Origin: Boseongicola sp. SB0662_bin_57
Lineage (GTDB): Bacteria > Pseudomonadota > Alphaproteobacteria > Rhodobacterales > Rhodobacteraceae
Direction of reading: 5' to 3'
DNA: 5,481 nucleotides
NCBI GenBank assembly: GCA_009839535.1
Contig: VXPN01000105.1
Location: 1 to 5,481, forward strand
Part shown: positions 1 to 5,481 of the stretch, piece after piece
Layout: every line of letters begins with the position of its first letter
Position numbering within the stretch: position 1 is the stretch's first letter
Program-made: the position numbers and the translations under genes
The notes under the pieces: generated by a model
What the model was told of the DNA's origin: nothing
Databases searched by the model: none
What the model saw: only the letters and a program-made list of their open reading frames with translations

Positions 1-415
1 ACTTCCACTGGATCTGGTACATCGTCAGCGGAAGGTCGCGGTAGGAAGAGACGTGGGCACGGAAGATGTCGGTGATGAGTTCCTCTGCCGTGGGCGTGTA
101 GAGGATGTCGCGGTCGTGCCGGTCCCGGATGCGAAGCATCTCTTCGCCGTAATCGTCGTAACGTCCGCTTTCGCGCCAGAGATCCGCCGACTGAAGCGTG
201 GGCATCAGCATCGGAATGTGGCCGGCACGCTGCTGTTCCTCGTGGATGATGTCCTCGATCTTTCGCAACACCCTGAAGCCGAGGGGCAGCCACGAGTAGA
301 TGCCGGCAGAGGCCTGCTTGATCATGCCCGCCCGAAGCATGTAGCGGTGCGAAACGATCTGCGCCTCGGCAGGCGTTTCCTTGAGCACGGGAAGGAAGTA
401 GCGGGAAAGGCGCAT
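1..415 (-). CDS. proS: Prolyl-tRNA synthetase, N-terminal part (cut by left edge)
   Basis: This class II aminoacyl-tRNA synthetase charges tRNA-Pro with proline in the cytoplasm. Only the first 138 codons are in the window; the gene runs off the left edge. The product begins MRLSRYFLPVLKE and continues with the motif 1 region (LRAGMIKQASAGIYSWLPLG, residues 27-46, then VLRKIEDIIHEE and the MPTLQSADLWRESGR stretch, residues 71-85). The proline-binding TxE loop is present as T109-A110-E111, in PTAEE, where many homologues have PTNEE or PTHEE. It is followed by LITDIFRAHVSSYRDLPL and YQIQWK, leading into motif 2. The ATG at 415 is supported by GAGGAA (complement of 424-429), 8 bases upstream, and by the N-terminus aligning with E. 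coli ProS from residue 1. Alphaproteobacterial ProS is usually about 440 residues and lacks the large editing insertion, but that part is not visible here. The gene is a housekeeping neighbour downstream of the rhamnose genes, with no functional link to them. Confidence 0.97.
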   Translation of the reverse strand, partial: MRLSRYFLPVLKETPAEAQIVSHRYMLRAGMIKQASAGIYSWLPLGFRVLRKIEDIIHEEQQRAGHIPMLMPTLQSADLWRESGRYDDYGEEMLRIRDRHDRDILYTPTAEELITDIFRAHVSSYRDLPLTMYQIQWK

Positions 416-786
416 GGGATAGGTTCCTCGAGACGTAACAGCCTCGAACTACGCCATGCGACCGTGCTGGACAAGGAACCGTTGCCGGTTGAACGCCAGC
501 CATGCCGGGCCATGCAAAGCCGAAGCAGGAAACGAGACAGGCAGGCAGGCGTGAGCAAGTTCGCATCCGACGCCGACGGGCCGTTTGGCGCTTGCCTGGA
601 AGCACGGTCGCTTGCCGATTCCAGAAGGCGGCCATCCCTCGGCGCCACCTGGCAGTGACGGCGTCCGATCGCGCCCAAGGGCATCTTCCCAGCAAGGCAG
701 AACGCCCGGAGTGGCCGCGAAGCCGTCCCATGTCGCGGAACAAGTGCTCGCAGTATGCGGGCGAGCCGTTACACGCCTGAATCGGC
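416..786. other. Intergenic region between rhaA and proS, no supported gene
   Basis: These 371 bases separate the rhaA stop from the proS start; both flanking genes read leftward. Several overlapping open frames cross it on both strands, but their translations are rich in Arg, Ser and Pro, resemble no family I know, and run into the rhaA or proS coding sequence in the wrong frame. The proS promoter should be here. The best candidate I found on the minus strand is TTGTCC (complement of 469-474) with a 17-base spacer to TAGTTC (complement of 446-451), which is a poor match to consensus. Next to the rhaA stop are two short competing inverted repeats (listed separately). A tract of GCAGGCAGGC occurs at about 540-550. 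I see no tRNA, no CRISPR repeats and no insertion-sequence ends. Confidence 0.6.
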
Positions 787-788
787 TC
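746..788 (-). terminator. Possible 3'-end hairpins of the rhaD-rhaA transcript
   Basis: Read on the minus strand, three short segments follow one another. GAGCCG (788-783) overlaps the rhaA stop codon, CGGCTCGC (768-761) comes next, and GCGAGC (751-746) is last. The middle segment can pair with the first (6 bp, 14-base loop) or with the last (6 bp, 9-base loop), but not with both. A ribosome finishing rhaA would cover the first segment and favour the second hairpin. No run of T follows, so an ordinary intrinsic terminator is not shown; it could be an RNA-stabilising 3' structure or chance in GC-rich DNA. Confidence 0.22.
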
Positions 789-2022
789 AGCGATCGGATA
801 CCGAGTCTTGATAGGCGGCAAGTTCGCCGATCAATGCTTGACCTGACGGGACGTTCGCGCGCTTGCAGAACTCGCGCCAAACCTCACCAAACGGCAGGTC
901 TCTTGCTTCCTCCATGACCGCCAGCCTTTGCGTGAAATCAAGCGCCGCCTCCGCGGCCTTCACGCGATCCAGCGGCAAGAGCAGCGCTCTGAGCAGCGCC
1001 TTTTGCATGTTGCGTGTGCCGAGAACCCACGCCGCGGTACGGCTTATGGTTGCGTCAAAGAAGTCCAGCCCAACGTGGGTGCGGTCCAACAGCTGGGAAC
1101 TGACCAGTTCCTGGGCCACCGCGATGATGTCGTCGTTCAGCAGAATGACATGGTCGCTGTCCCATCTCATGGGCCGTGACACATGCAGGAGGATTGCATC
1201 CAGCGAAAGTGCCACAGCGCTCAGCTTGTCGGCGACGTCCTCGGTCGGATGGAAATGCCCCATGTCCAGGCAGAGCAGCATGCCCTTCCGGATCGCGTAG
1301 CCAAGATAGAATTCGTGACTGCCGACAGTGCACGCCTCGACGCCAATGCCGAACAGCTTGCTCTCGACGGCATCAAGCATGTGCGACCGATCAAAAACGT
1401 CGGAAAGCATCGCGTCGAGCGACGCTTCCAGCCGCATCCGCGCCGCACCCCGGTCGACAGGCGCATCCTTGTAGCCATCCGGAACCCAGACGTTGTTGAC
1501 CACGGGAGAGCCGATTTCGCGACCCATCCGTGCCGCAATCTCCCGTGTCCGGCGCCCGTGCTCGATCCAGAACTCGCGAACGCCCTTGTCCGGATGCGAA
1601 AGCGTCAGGTTGTCGTCGGCCTTGGCATGGGCGAAAAAGGTCGGGTTGAAATCAAGCCCGAGCCCGTTTTCCAGGGCCCAGTCGACCCAGCTCGCGAAAT
1701 GCCTGTACTCGATCTCGTCGCGATCCGGCGCGTCGTCAGCATCCATGTACATGGCGTGAAGATTGAGCCGGTGCCGTCCCGGAATCATCGAAAGGGCGAA
1801 CTCCAGGTCCGCGCGCAGTTCGCTTGGGTTGCGGGCGCGACCCGGATGGTTCCCGGTCGCCTGGATCCCGCCGCTCGACATGCCGCCCTTCGCCTCGAAG
1901 CCGGTCACGTCGTCTCCCTGCCAGCAGTGGATGGAAATCGCGATCGGCCGGAGTCGATCAATGGCGAGTTCCGTGTCGACGTCCCACTCCGCAAAGATCG
2001 CTCTGGCGGTCTCGTAGGTCAT
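787..2022 (-). CDS. rhaA: L-rhamnose isomerase (E. coli RhaA type)
   Basis: RhaA interconverts L-rhamnose and L-rhamnulose in the cytoplasm, the first step after uptake. The 411-residue product is close to the 419 residues of E. coli RhaA and matches it along its whole length: SIHCWQGDDVTGFE (30-43), GGIQATGNHPGRARNPSELR (51-70), KLFGIGVE (222-229), LDMGHFHPTE (252-261), LLHVSRPMRWDSDH (278-291) and GLDFFDA (318-324). The metal ligands known in E. coli are all present at a constant offset of 14: E220, D253, H256, H280, D288, D290 and D320. The enzyme is a TIM barrel using Mn or similar divalent metals. The frame stays open upstream to 2133, but that extension lies inside rhaD. ATG 2022 fits the family N-terminus and has an AGGAA site 7 bases upstream. 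It is the second gene of a minus-strand operon with rhaD, 10 bases away. Many rhizobia use the unrelated-in-detail RhaI isomerase in this position; here it is clearly RhaA. Confidence 0.97.
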   Translation of the reverse strand: MTYETARAIFAEWDVDTELAIDRLRPIAISIHCWQGDDVTGFEAKGGMSSGGIQATGNHPGRARNPSELRADLEFALSMIPGRHRLNLHAMYMDADDAPDRDEIEYRHFASWVDWALENGLGLDFNPTFFAHAKADDNLTLSHPDKGVREFWIEHGRRTREIAARMGREIGSPVVNNVWVPDGYKDAPVDRGAARMRLEASLDAMLSDVFDRSHMLDAVESKLFGIGVEACTVGSHEFYLGYAIRKGMLLCLDMGHFHPTEDVADKLSAVALSLDAILLHVSRPMRWDSDHVILLNDDIIAVAQELVSSQLLDRTHVGLDFFDATISRTAAWVLGTRNMQKALLRALLLPLDRVKAAEAALDFTQRLAVMEEARDLPFGEVWREFCKRANVPSGQALIGELAAYQDSVSDR

Positions 2023-2029
2023 GACAGAG

Positions 2030-2034
2030 TTCCT
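2030..2034 (-). promoter_or_regulatory. rhaA ribosome binding site overlapping the rhaD stop
   Basis: On the minus strand AGGAA lies 7 bases before ATG 2022. Its first two bases are the last two of the rhaD TAG stop codon (2035-2033). This fixes the rhaA start and suggests that ribosomes ending rhaD can help initiation on rhaA (translational coupling, inferred). Confidence 0.75.
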
Positions 2035-4135
2035 ATCGCGTGAATGCCTGTACGTTTCCTGCATCCACGTTGAGTATGTTTCCGGTCGACTTTGCGGACC
2101 TGTCGGCAGCAAAGAAGTAACACGCCTCCGCAATGTCCGTCGGCAGGACCGAGCGCTTCAGCATCGACCGATTCCGGTACATCTCCTCCAGCCCAGTCCT
2201 GTCGGTTCCATAGGTCGCCGCCCGCTGCTCCAGCCATTCGCCCTCCCAGATTCTTGAATCCTGGAGAACGGCGTCCGGATTGACGACATTGACCCGAATG
2301 CCCGCTTCGGCGCCCTCCAGCGCCAGGCAGCGCGCCAGATGGATCTCGGAGGCCTTGGCCGTGCAATAGGCCGATGCATTGGGCGAGGCGGCAAGGCCGT
2401 TCTTTGACGCCACGAACACGATGGACCCGCCAAGGCCCTGCGCACGCAGAACCTTGAACGCCTCGCGACCGGCAAGGAAATAGCCCGTGCTGAGGATTTC
2501 CATGTTCCTGTTCCACAATGCCAGGGACGTGTCCTCCACCGAGGCGGAAGTCGCGATGCCTGCGCTTGACACGAGAATGTCCAGGCCCCCGAATTCCGCC
2601 GCCGTCTCGTCAAAGGCCTTGGCGACCGAGTCCTCGTCGGTTACGTCCATCAGAACGGCACGAACGACGTCCTCGCCATGGCGCTGAACGAGAGCGTCGC
2701 ACGTTGAGGTCAATCCTGCCGAATCGATGTCAGCCAGCATCACGCAAGCGCCTTCGGCAAGGTATCGCTCGGCAGTCGCAGACCCGATTCCTCCGGCTCC
2801 GCCAGTCACGAGCGCAATGCGCCCGGCCAGAGATTTCGGCTTTGCCATGCGTTGCAGCTTCGCTTCCTCTAGAAGCCAGTATTCGATGTCGAAAGCCTCC
2901 TGTTCCGGCAAGCCTCGATAGCAGCTGACGGCGCAGGCACCACGCTTGACGTTGATTGCGTTGACGTAGAATTCGCCCGAAATCCGTGCAGTCGCCTTGT
3001 CCTTGGCAAACGTGATCATGCCAACGCCCGGTACAAGATAGACAACGGCGTTGGGATCGCGAAGCGCCGGGCTGTCAGCGCGCTTGCAACGCTCGTAGTA
3101 GGCCGCGTAGTCCTCTCGATAGGCAGCGATACGGGCGGGAAGGGCTTCAAGCGCCTCGTCGACATTCGCCTTCGACGGGTCAAATTCGACCACCAGCGGC
3201 CGGATCTTCGTACGCAGGAAATGGTCGGGACAGGAAGTGCCGAGTGCGACAAGCGACTCCATGTCCCGCGAATTGACGAATTCAAGCACGTCTTCGGAAT
3301 CGGTATAGTGCCCGACCATGTGCTGTTTGGCCGAAACAGCGCCCCGGATTGCAGGCATGAGCCTTGCAGCAACCATTCGACGTTCGCCGCGCGGAAGGCC
3401 GTTGTGTCGAACGCCGCCAAACGCCGTGACCGCCTCCGTGCGTTCCTGAAGCCATGCAGCGGCGCCGTTGATCACGTCGATCGTGGTTTCGTAGCAGCTT
3501 TTTGCCGTGTCCCCCCATGTGAACAGCCCGTGGCTCTCAAGGACGACGCCAACTGCGTCAGGATTGTCGAGACAGAACCTCTCCAGCCAAAGTCCCAGCT
3601 CGTAGCCCGGACGCTTCCACGGAAGCCAACCGACGCTATCGCCGAAAATCTCCGCCGTCAGCATCCGCGAATCTTCCGACGCAGCGACAGAGATGATCGC
3701 GTCTGCATGCACGTGGTCCACGTGCCTGCGCGGCACGTATGCATGTAGCGGCGTGTCGATCGAGGCCGCACGCGGATTCAGGTTGAACGTGCAATGGGGC
3801 AGATAGCCAACCATTTCGTCTTCGTGCTCGACCCCACGGTACAGTGCCTTGAGCGCGTGCAATCGGTCCATGTACAGCGTTGCGAACCCGTCAAGCTTCA
3901 TTGATCCGATGTCGCCCCCAGAACCCTTGACCCAAAGAACCTCGACGTCTTCTCCGGTGAGTGGATCCCTTTCCTGAATCTTGGCCGACGTGTTCCCGCC
4001 ACCGTAGTTAGTCACGCGTCTGTCCAGTCCAAGGATGTTGGAGCGGTAGAGCAGCAGCTCAGATTCGCTCCGGCCTTCGGAAATTGCGTCGTCCCACCTG
4101 TTCTCAAGAATCTGGCTCTCGGGCGAATTCAACAT
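2033..4135 (-). CDS. rhaD: Bifunctional rhamnulose-1-phosphate aldolase / L-lactaldehyde dehydrogenase
   Basis: The enzyme splits L-rhamnulose 1-phosphate into dihydroxyacetone phosphate and L-lactaldehyde and then oxidises the aldehyde to L-lactate; it is cytoplasmic. Homologues are called RhaD in rhizobia and RhaEW or RhaE elsewhere. Residues about 10-235 form a class II aldolase: GGGNTSAK (45-52) for phosphate binding, the zinc-type histidines H141 and H143 in HVHADA, and H202 in ESHGLFTWG. Residues about 435-698 form a short-chain dehydrogenase (SDR): TGGAGGIG (444-451), an acidic D469 at the end of strand beta-2 that points to NAD, D497, S577, and the YxxxK pair Y590/K594. Two usual SDR signatures differ: SSAG (523-526) stands for NNAG, and L548 lies where the catalytic Asn of the NSYK tetrad normally is. 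The length of 700 residues is normal for the fusion. ATG 4135 was chosen over ATG 4153 and 4222 because it has AGGTCAGGA just upstream and the family start pattern follows (ENRWDDA); the 4222 start would lie inside the operator. First gene of the minus-strand operon. Confidence 0.95.
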   Translation of the reverse strand: MLNSPESQILENRWDDAISEGRSESELLLYRSNILGLDRRVTNYGGGNTSAKIQERDPLTGEDVEVLWVKGSGGDIGSMKLDGFATLYMDRLHALKALYRGVEHEDEMVGYLPHCTFNLNPRAASIDTPLHAYVPRRHVDHVHADAIISVAASEDSRMLTAEIFGDSVGWLPWKRPGYELGLWLERFCLDNPDAVGVVLESHGLFTWGDTAKSCYETTIDVINGAAAWLQERTEAVTAFGGVRHNGLPRGERRMVAARLMPAIRGAVSAKQHMVGHYTDSEDVLEFVNSRDMESLVALGTSCPDHFLRTKIRPLVVEFDPSKANVDEALEALPARIAAYREDYAAYYERCKRADSPALRDPNAVVYLVPGVGMITFAKDKATARISGEFYVNAINVKRGACAVSCYRGLPEQEAFDIEYWLLEEAKLQRMAKPKSLAGRIALVTGGAGGIGSATAERYLAEGACVMLADIDSAGLTSTCDALVQRHGEDVVRAVLMDVTDEDSVAKAFDETAAEFGGLDILVSSAGIATSASVEDTSLALWNRNMEILSTGYFLAGREAFKVLRAQGLGGSIVFVASKNGLAASPNASAYCTAKASEIHLARCLALEGAEAGIRVNVVNPDAVLQDSRIWEGEWLEQRAATYGTDRTGLEEMYRNRSMLKRSVLPTDIAEACYFFAADRSAKSTGNILNVDAGNVQAFTR

Positions 4136-4139
4136 GGCG

Positions 4140-4148
4140 TCCTGACCT
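4140..4148 (-). promoter_or_regulatory. rhaD ribosome binding site
   Basis: On the minus strand AGGTCAGGA occupies -13 to -5 relative to ATG 4135. The two purine blocks (AGG and AGGA) make this a better initiation site than the one before ATG 4153, where only GAGCGAC is found. It supports the 700-residue form of the enzyme. Confidence 0.55.
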
Positions 4149-4184
4149 GTCATGTCGCTCGTGTGTCTGTGAAATGTCGCTGCA

Positions 4185-4212
4185 GGGTTAGTCCAACGCC
4201 CCAGAATGTCAA
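4185..4212 (-). promoter_or_regulatory. Candidate promoter of rhaD-rhaA
   Basis: The complement of 4207-4212 is a perfect TTGACA -35 hexamer at the left edge of the dyad. With a 16-base spacer the -10 would be TAACCC (complement of 4185-4190), a weak match to TATAAT; alphaproteobacterial promoters often have a good -35 and a loose -10. A second TTGACA (complement of 4241-4246) lies at the dyad centre, with only ATTGAT at the right distance. Repressor bound to the dyad would cover either -35. Confidence 0.35.
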
Positions 4213-4279
4213 TCGCTATCAATCATATTCGATCATATTTTGTCAAAAAGTGATTGATATTGATCGAATTTGATTGACA
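4207..4279. promoter_or_regulatory. Large dyad operator of the divergent rhamnose genes (probable RhaR site)
   Basis: This AT-rich island in GC-rich DNA is symmetric about base 4243, with 25 of 36 positions complementary between arms by my count. The left arm has TCAATCG (4209), TCAATCA (4219) and TCGATCA (4229); the right arm has TGATTGA (4251), TGATCGA (4261) and TGATTGA (4271). Each set is spaced exactly 10 bases, so the copies lie on about the same face of the helix. The centre is TTTTGTCAAAA (4238-4248) and the edges are TGTCAATC (4207-4214) and GATTGACA (4272-4279). DeoR-family repressors are known to bind repeated short elements between divergent operons. That RhaR, encoded next door, is the protein bound here is my inference. 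Alternatively the two arms could be separate operators, one per promoter. Confidence 0.8.
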
Positions 4280-4302
4280 GCCGCCACGAAATTGCGCATC
4301 TT
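4274..4302 (+). promoter_or_regulatory. Candidate promoter of rhaR-rhaS
   Basis: TTGACA at 4274-4279 is the mirror image of the left-edge hexamer and reads toward rhaR. A 17-base spacer leads to CATCTT (4297-4302), which matches the -10 consensus at 3 of 6 positions. If used, transcription would begin near 4309, leaving a very short leader before the ribosome site at 4313. An upstream alternative is TTGTCA (4240-4245), for which I find no convincing -10. Confidence 0.3.
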
Positions 4303-4312
4303 CTGCAGCCAA

Positions 4313-4318
4313 GGGAGG
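4313..4318 (+). promoter_or_regulatory. rhaR ribosome binding site (decides GTG start)
   Basis: GGGAGG lies 5 bases before GTG 4324, a strong Shine-Dalgarno match at good spacing. It rules out the longer frame beginning at TTG 4270, which sits inside the operator and has no such site. Confidence 0.85.
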
Positions 4319-4323
4319 CGAAA

Positions 4324-5127
4324 GTGCACGAAAAGGAACGGCAGCGAATCATATTGTCGGCGGTACAGGATCGCCCCGTGGTCACGGTTGCGGATCTTTG
4401 CAGCATGACCGGCGCATCCGAAGCAACGATCCGCCGCGACATCTCGACACTGCACGTGCAGAGGCGCCTGCGCCGCGTGCGCGGCGGCGCCGAGGCCATC
4501 ACGCCTCCGCAGATCGTTGGGCTTGCCGGAAGGCCGTTCGCGGTGAACAAGACGCTTCGGATTGCGGAAAAACAGGCCATCGCCCGCGCAGGTGCGGACC
4601 TGTGCGAAGATGGCGACAGCATCATAATCAACGGTGGCACGACTACGTTTCAGATGGTGCATCCGCTGACGACGCGTCGGTTGCAGGTCTTTACAAATTC
4701 CTTTCCGATTGCCGAACACCTCCTGAAGCATTCCAAGAACACGATCATGCTTTCCGGCGGAGCGATCTATCGCGAACAGAACATCATCCTCAGCCCATTT
4801 GACAACGACGTGACCCGAAACTTCTATGCCCGTCGGATGTTCATGGGGGCGCACGGTCTGGGGCCGCTTGGCTTGATGGAGGCCGATCCCCTTCTCGTGC
4901 AGGCCGAACACAAGCTCATTGGCCAAGCCGACGAACTTGTCGTACTGGTCGACAGTTCAAAGTTCGGCCAGCGGTCGAGCCTTGTTCTCTGCCCGCTTGA
5001 CCGGATCACGGCCGTCATCACCGATGACGGCATTCCAGACAATGCAGCCGCCATGCTGGAGGCGGCCGACGTGAATCTGATCGTCGTCCAGGCGGGCGTC
5101 GGTCGAGAGGAGGAGGCGGTCTCTTGA
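4324..5127 (+). CDS. rhaR: DeoR-family transcriptional repressor of rhamnose genes
   Basis: This 267-residue DNA-binding regulator should repress both divergent arms of the locus and release them when it binds a rhamnose intermediate, probably a phosphorylated one (family-based inference). Residues about 5-58 are the DeoR winged helix: RQRIILSAVQ, then VTVADLCSMTGASEATIRRD (20-39) with the recognition helix, ending LRRVRGGA. Residues about 75-257 are the DeoR sensor domain, related to sugar-phosphate isomerases: INGGTTT (102-108), VFTNSFPIAEHL, LSGGAIYRE (143-151), the GLMEADPL turn (183-190) and the DSSKFG motif (210-215). Length is normal for the family. It starts with GTG, fixed by GGGAGG 5 bases upstream and by the usual DeoR N-terminus (HEKERQRIIL). 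It lies 188 bases from the divergent rhaD start and 47 bases before rhaS on the same strand with no terminator seen, so the two are likely co-transcribed. It is not related to the AraC-type RhaR of E. coli, despite the shared symbol. Confidence 0.93.
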   Translation: MHEKERQRIILSAVQDRPVVTVADLCSMTGASEATIRRDISTLHVQRRLRRVRGGAEAITPPQIVGLAGRPFAVNKTLRIAEKQAIARAGADLCEDGDSIIINGGTTTFQMVHPLTTRRLQVFTNSFPIAEHLLKHSKNTIMLSGGAIYREQNIILSPFDNDVTRNFYARRMFMGAHGLGPLGLMEADPLLVQAEHKLIGQADELVVLVDSSKFGQRSSLVLCPLDRITAVITDDGIPDNAAAMLEAADVNLIVVQAGVGREEEAVS

Positions 5128-5174
5128 CCCGCCTCGAACGCAAACCCAATCATGACTTTCAGGGAGGAACCAAC

Positions 5175-5481
5175 ATGAAACGTCGTACGTTCACATCAAT
5201 CCTGGCGGGGCTCAGCGTGGCAGCCGGCCTCTTTGGCACCGCTGCCGCGGCGCAGGACATGCGCATCGCGCTTGTCGTAAAGGCATTGGGCATCGGCTTC
5301 TTTGAGGCCGCCGCGGAAGGCGCAGAGGAAGCGGCAGCCGAACTTGGCAAAGTAGAGGTCATCTACACCGGCCCGACCGACACCACCGCCGAAGGCCAGA
5401 TCGAGGTCATCAACTCCCTGATCGCGCAGGGCGTCGACGCCATCGCGATTTCGGCCAACGACCCGGACGCACTGGTTCCGG
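5175..5481 (+). CDS. rhaS: Rhamnose ABC transporter substrate-binding protein, N-terminal part (cut by right edge)
   Basis: The protein is expected to bind L-rhamnose in the periplasm and deliver it to a membrane ABC transporter. The first 102 codons are present and the gene runs off the right edge. Residues 1-26 are a signal peptide: MKRR, a hydrophobic core (ILAGLSVAAGLFG), and an A-rich cleavage site, probably after A26 before QDMRIAL. The RRTF pair faintly recalls a twin-arginine signal, but the core and site suit ordinary Sec export equally well. The mature start has the first beta strand RIALVVKALGIGFFEAAAEG (30-49), and YTGPTDTTAEGQIEVINSLI (64-83) is typical of the RhaS/LsrB-like periplasmic binding group (Peripla_BP_4). 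ATG 5175 has GGGAGGA 6 bases upstream (5162-5168). Position after rhaR matches the rhizobial order rhaR-S-T-P-Q-U-K, so ATPase, permeases, mutarotase and kinase may follow. The ligand is inferred from context; other sugar binders look similar. Confidence 0.88.
   Translation, partial: MKRRTFTSILAGLSVAAGLFGTAAAAQDMRIALVVKALGIGFFEAAAEGAEEAAAELGKVEVIYTGPTDTTAEGQIEVINSLIAQGVDAIAISANDPDALVP

Noticed and set aside
535..553. Short GCAGGCAGGC tandem tract in the gap
   Set aside because: Only a few copies of a 4-base unit in GC-rich DNA; no sign of a longer array or a function.
53..658. 201-codon open frame on the plus strand over proS and the gap
   Set aside because: The first two thirds are antisense to conserved ProS motifs, and the remainder shows no family likeness.
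449..880. 143-codon minus-strand frame across the rhaA end and the gap
   Set aside because: It overlaps rhaA out of frame, and its Arg/Ser/Pro-rich translation has no recognisable motif. A decayed gene could not be shown.
1183..2043. 286-codon open frame on the plus strand opposite rhaA
   Set aside because: It is antisense to a gene with full-length match to RhaA, and its translation resembles no family. Long antisense frames are common opposite GC-rich genes.
3221..3748. 175-codon open frame on the plus strand opposite rhaD
   Set aside because: It is antisense to the conserved aldolase region, with no domain of its own.
4136..4222. Upstream starts of rhaD at 4153 and 4222
   Set aside because: The 4222 start lies in the operator and would add residues the family lacks. 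The 4153 start has a poorer ribosome site than 4135, though it is not fully excluded.
4243..4926. 227-codon open frame on the minus strand opposite rhaR, reaching into the operator
   Set aside because: It is the shadow of the well-supported DeoR gene, with low-complexity translation and no recognisable domain.
1..5481. CRISPR array, insertion sequence, tRNA or defence genes
   Set aside because: I looked on both strands and saw no spaced repeats with unique spacers, no transposase motifs, no cloverleaf-like tRNA and no defence-family proteins. All genes fit proS plus rhamnose use.

Overview
The window is GC-rich and reads as alphaproteobacterial DNA. The reasons are a ProS N-terminus of the alphaproteobacterial kind, and a gene order (aldolase-dehydrogenase and isomerase divergent from a DeoR regulator and a sugar-binding protein) that matches the L-rhamnose locus known from Rhizobium and relatives. 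The ProS wording is somewhat closer to what I recall from Rhodobacterales-like marine groups than from Rhizobium itself, but I cannot place the genus.

Layout, left to right. Bases 1-415 (minus strand) hold the first 138 codons of proS, prolyl-tRNA synthetase; the rest lies beyond the left edge. Bases 416-786 hold no gene I can support and must carry the 3' end of the rhamnose transcript and the proS promoter. Bases 787-2022 (minus) encode RhaA, an L-rhamnose isomerase of the E. coli type. Bases 2033-4135 (minus), only 10 bases upstream of rhaA, encode a 700-residue fusion of rhamnulose-1-phosphate aldolase and a short-chain lactaldehyde dehydrogenase (RhaD of rhizobia, also called RhaEW). Bases 4136-4323 are a divergent control region. 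Bases 4324-5127 (plus) encode a DeoR-family repressor, RhaR, with a GTG start. From 5175 to the right edge (plus) runs the start of rhaS, a periplasmic sugar-binding protein of an ABC transporter.

How the genes work together. RhaS should capture L-rhamnose in the periplasm and hand it to a permease and ATPase that are probably encoded beyond the right edge. RhaA converts L-rhamnose to L-rhamnulose. A kinase, not in this window, makes L-rhamnulose 1-phosphate. The aldolase half of RhaD splits this into dihydroxyacetone phosphate and L-lactaldehyde, and the dehydrogenase half oxidises the aldehyde to L-lactate. RhaR is expected to repress both arms from the shared control region.

The most striking non-coding feature is in that control region: a 73-base dyad (4207-4279) centred on base 4243. 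Each arm carries three TGATYGA-type heptamers spaced exactly 10 bases apart, and a consensus TTGACA hexamer sits at each outer edge, pointing outward. I see a known type of catabolic locus here, not a new system; the operator architecture, the choice of RhaA, and two small features of the genes are what merit a second look.
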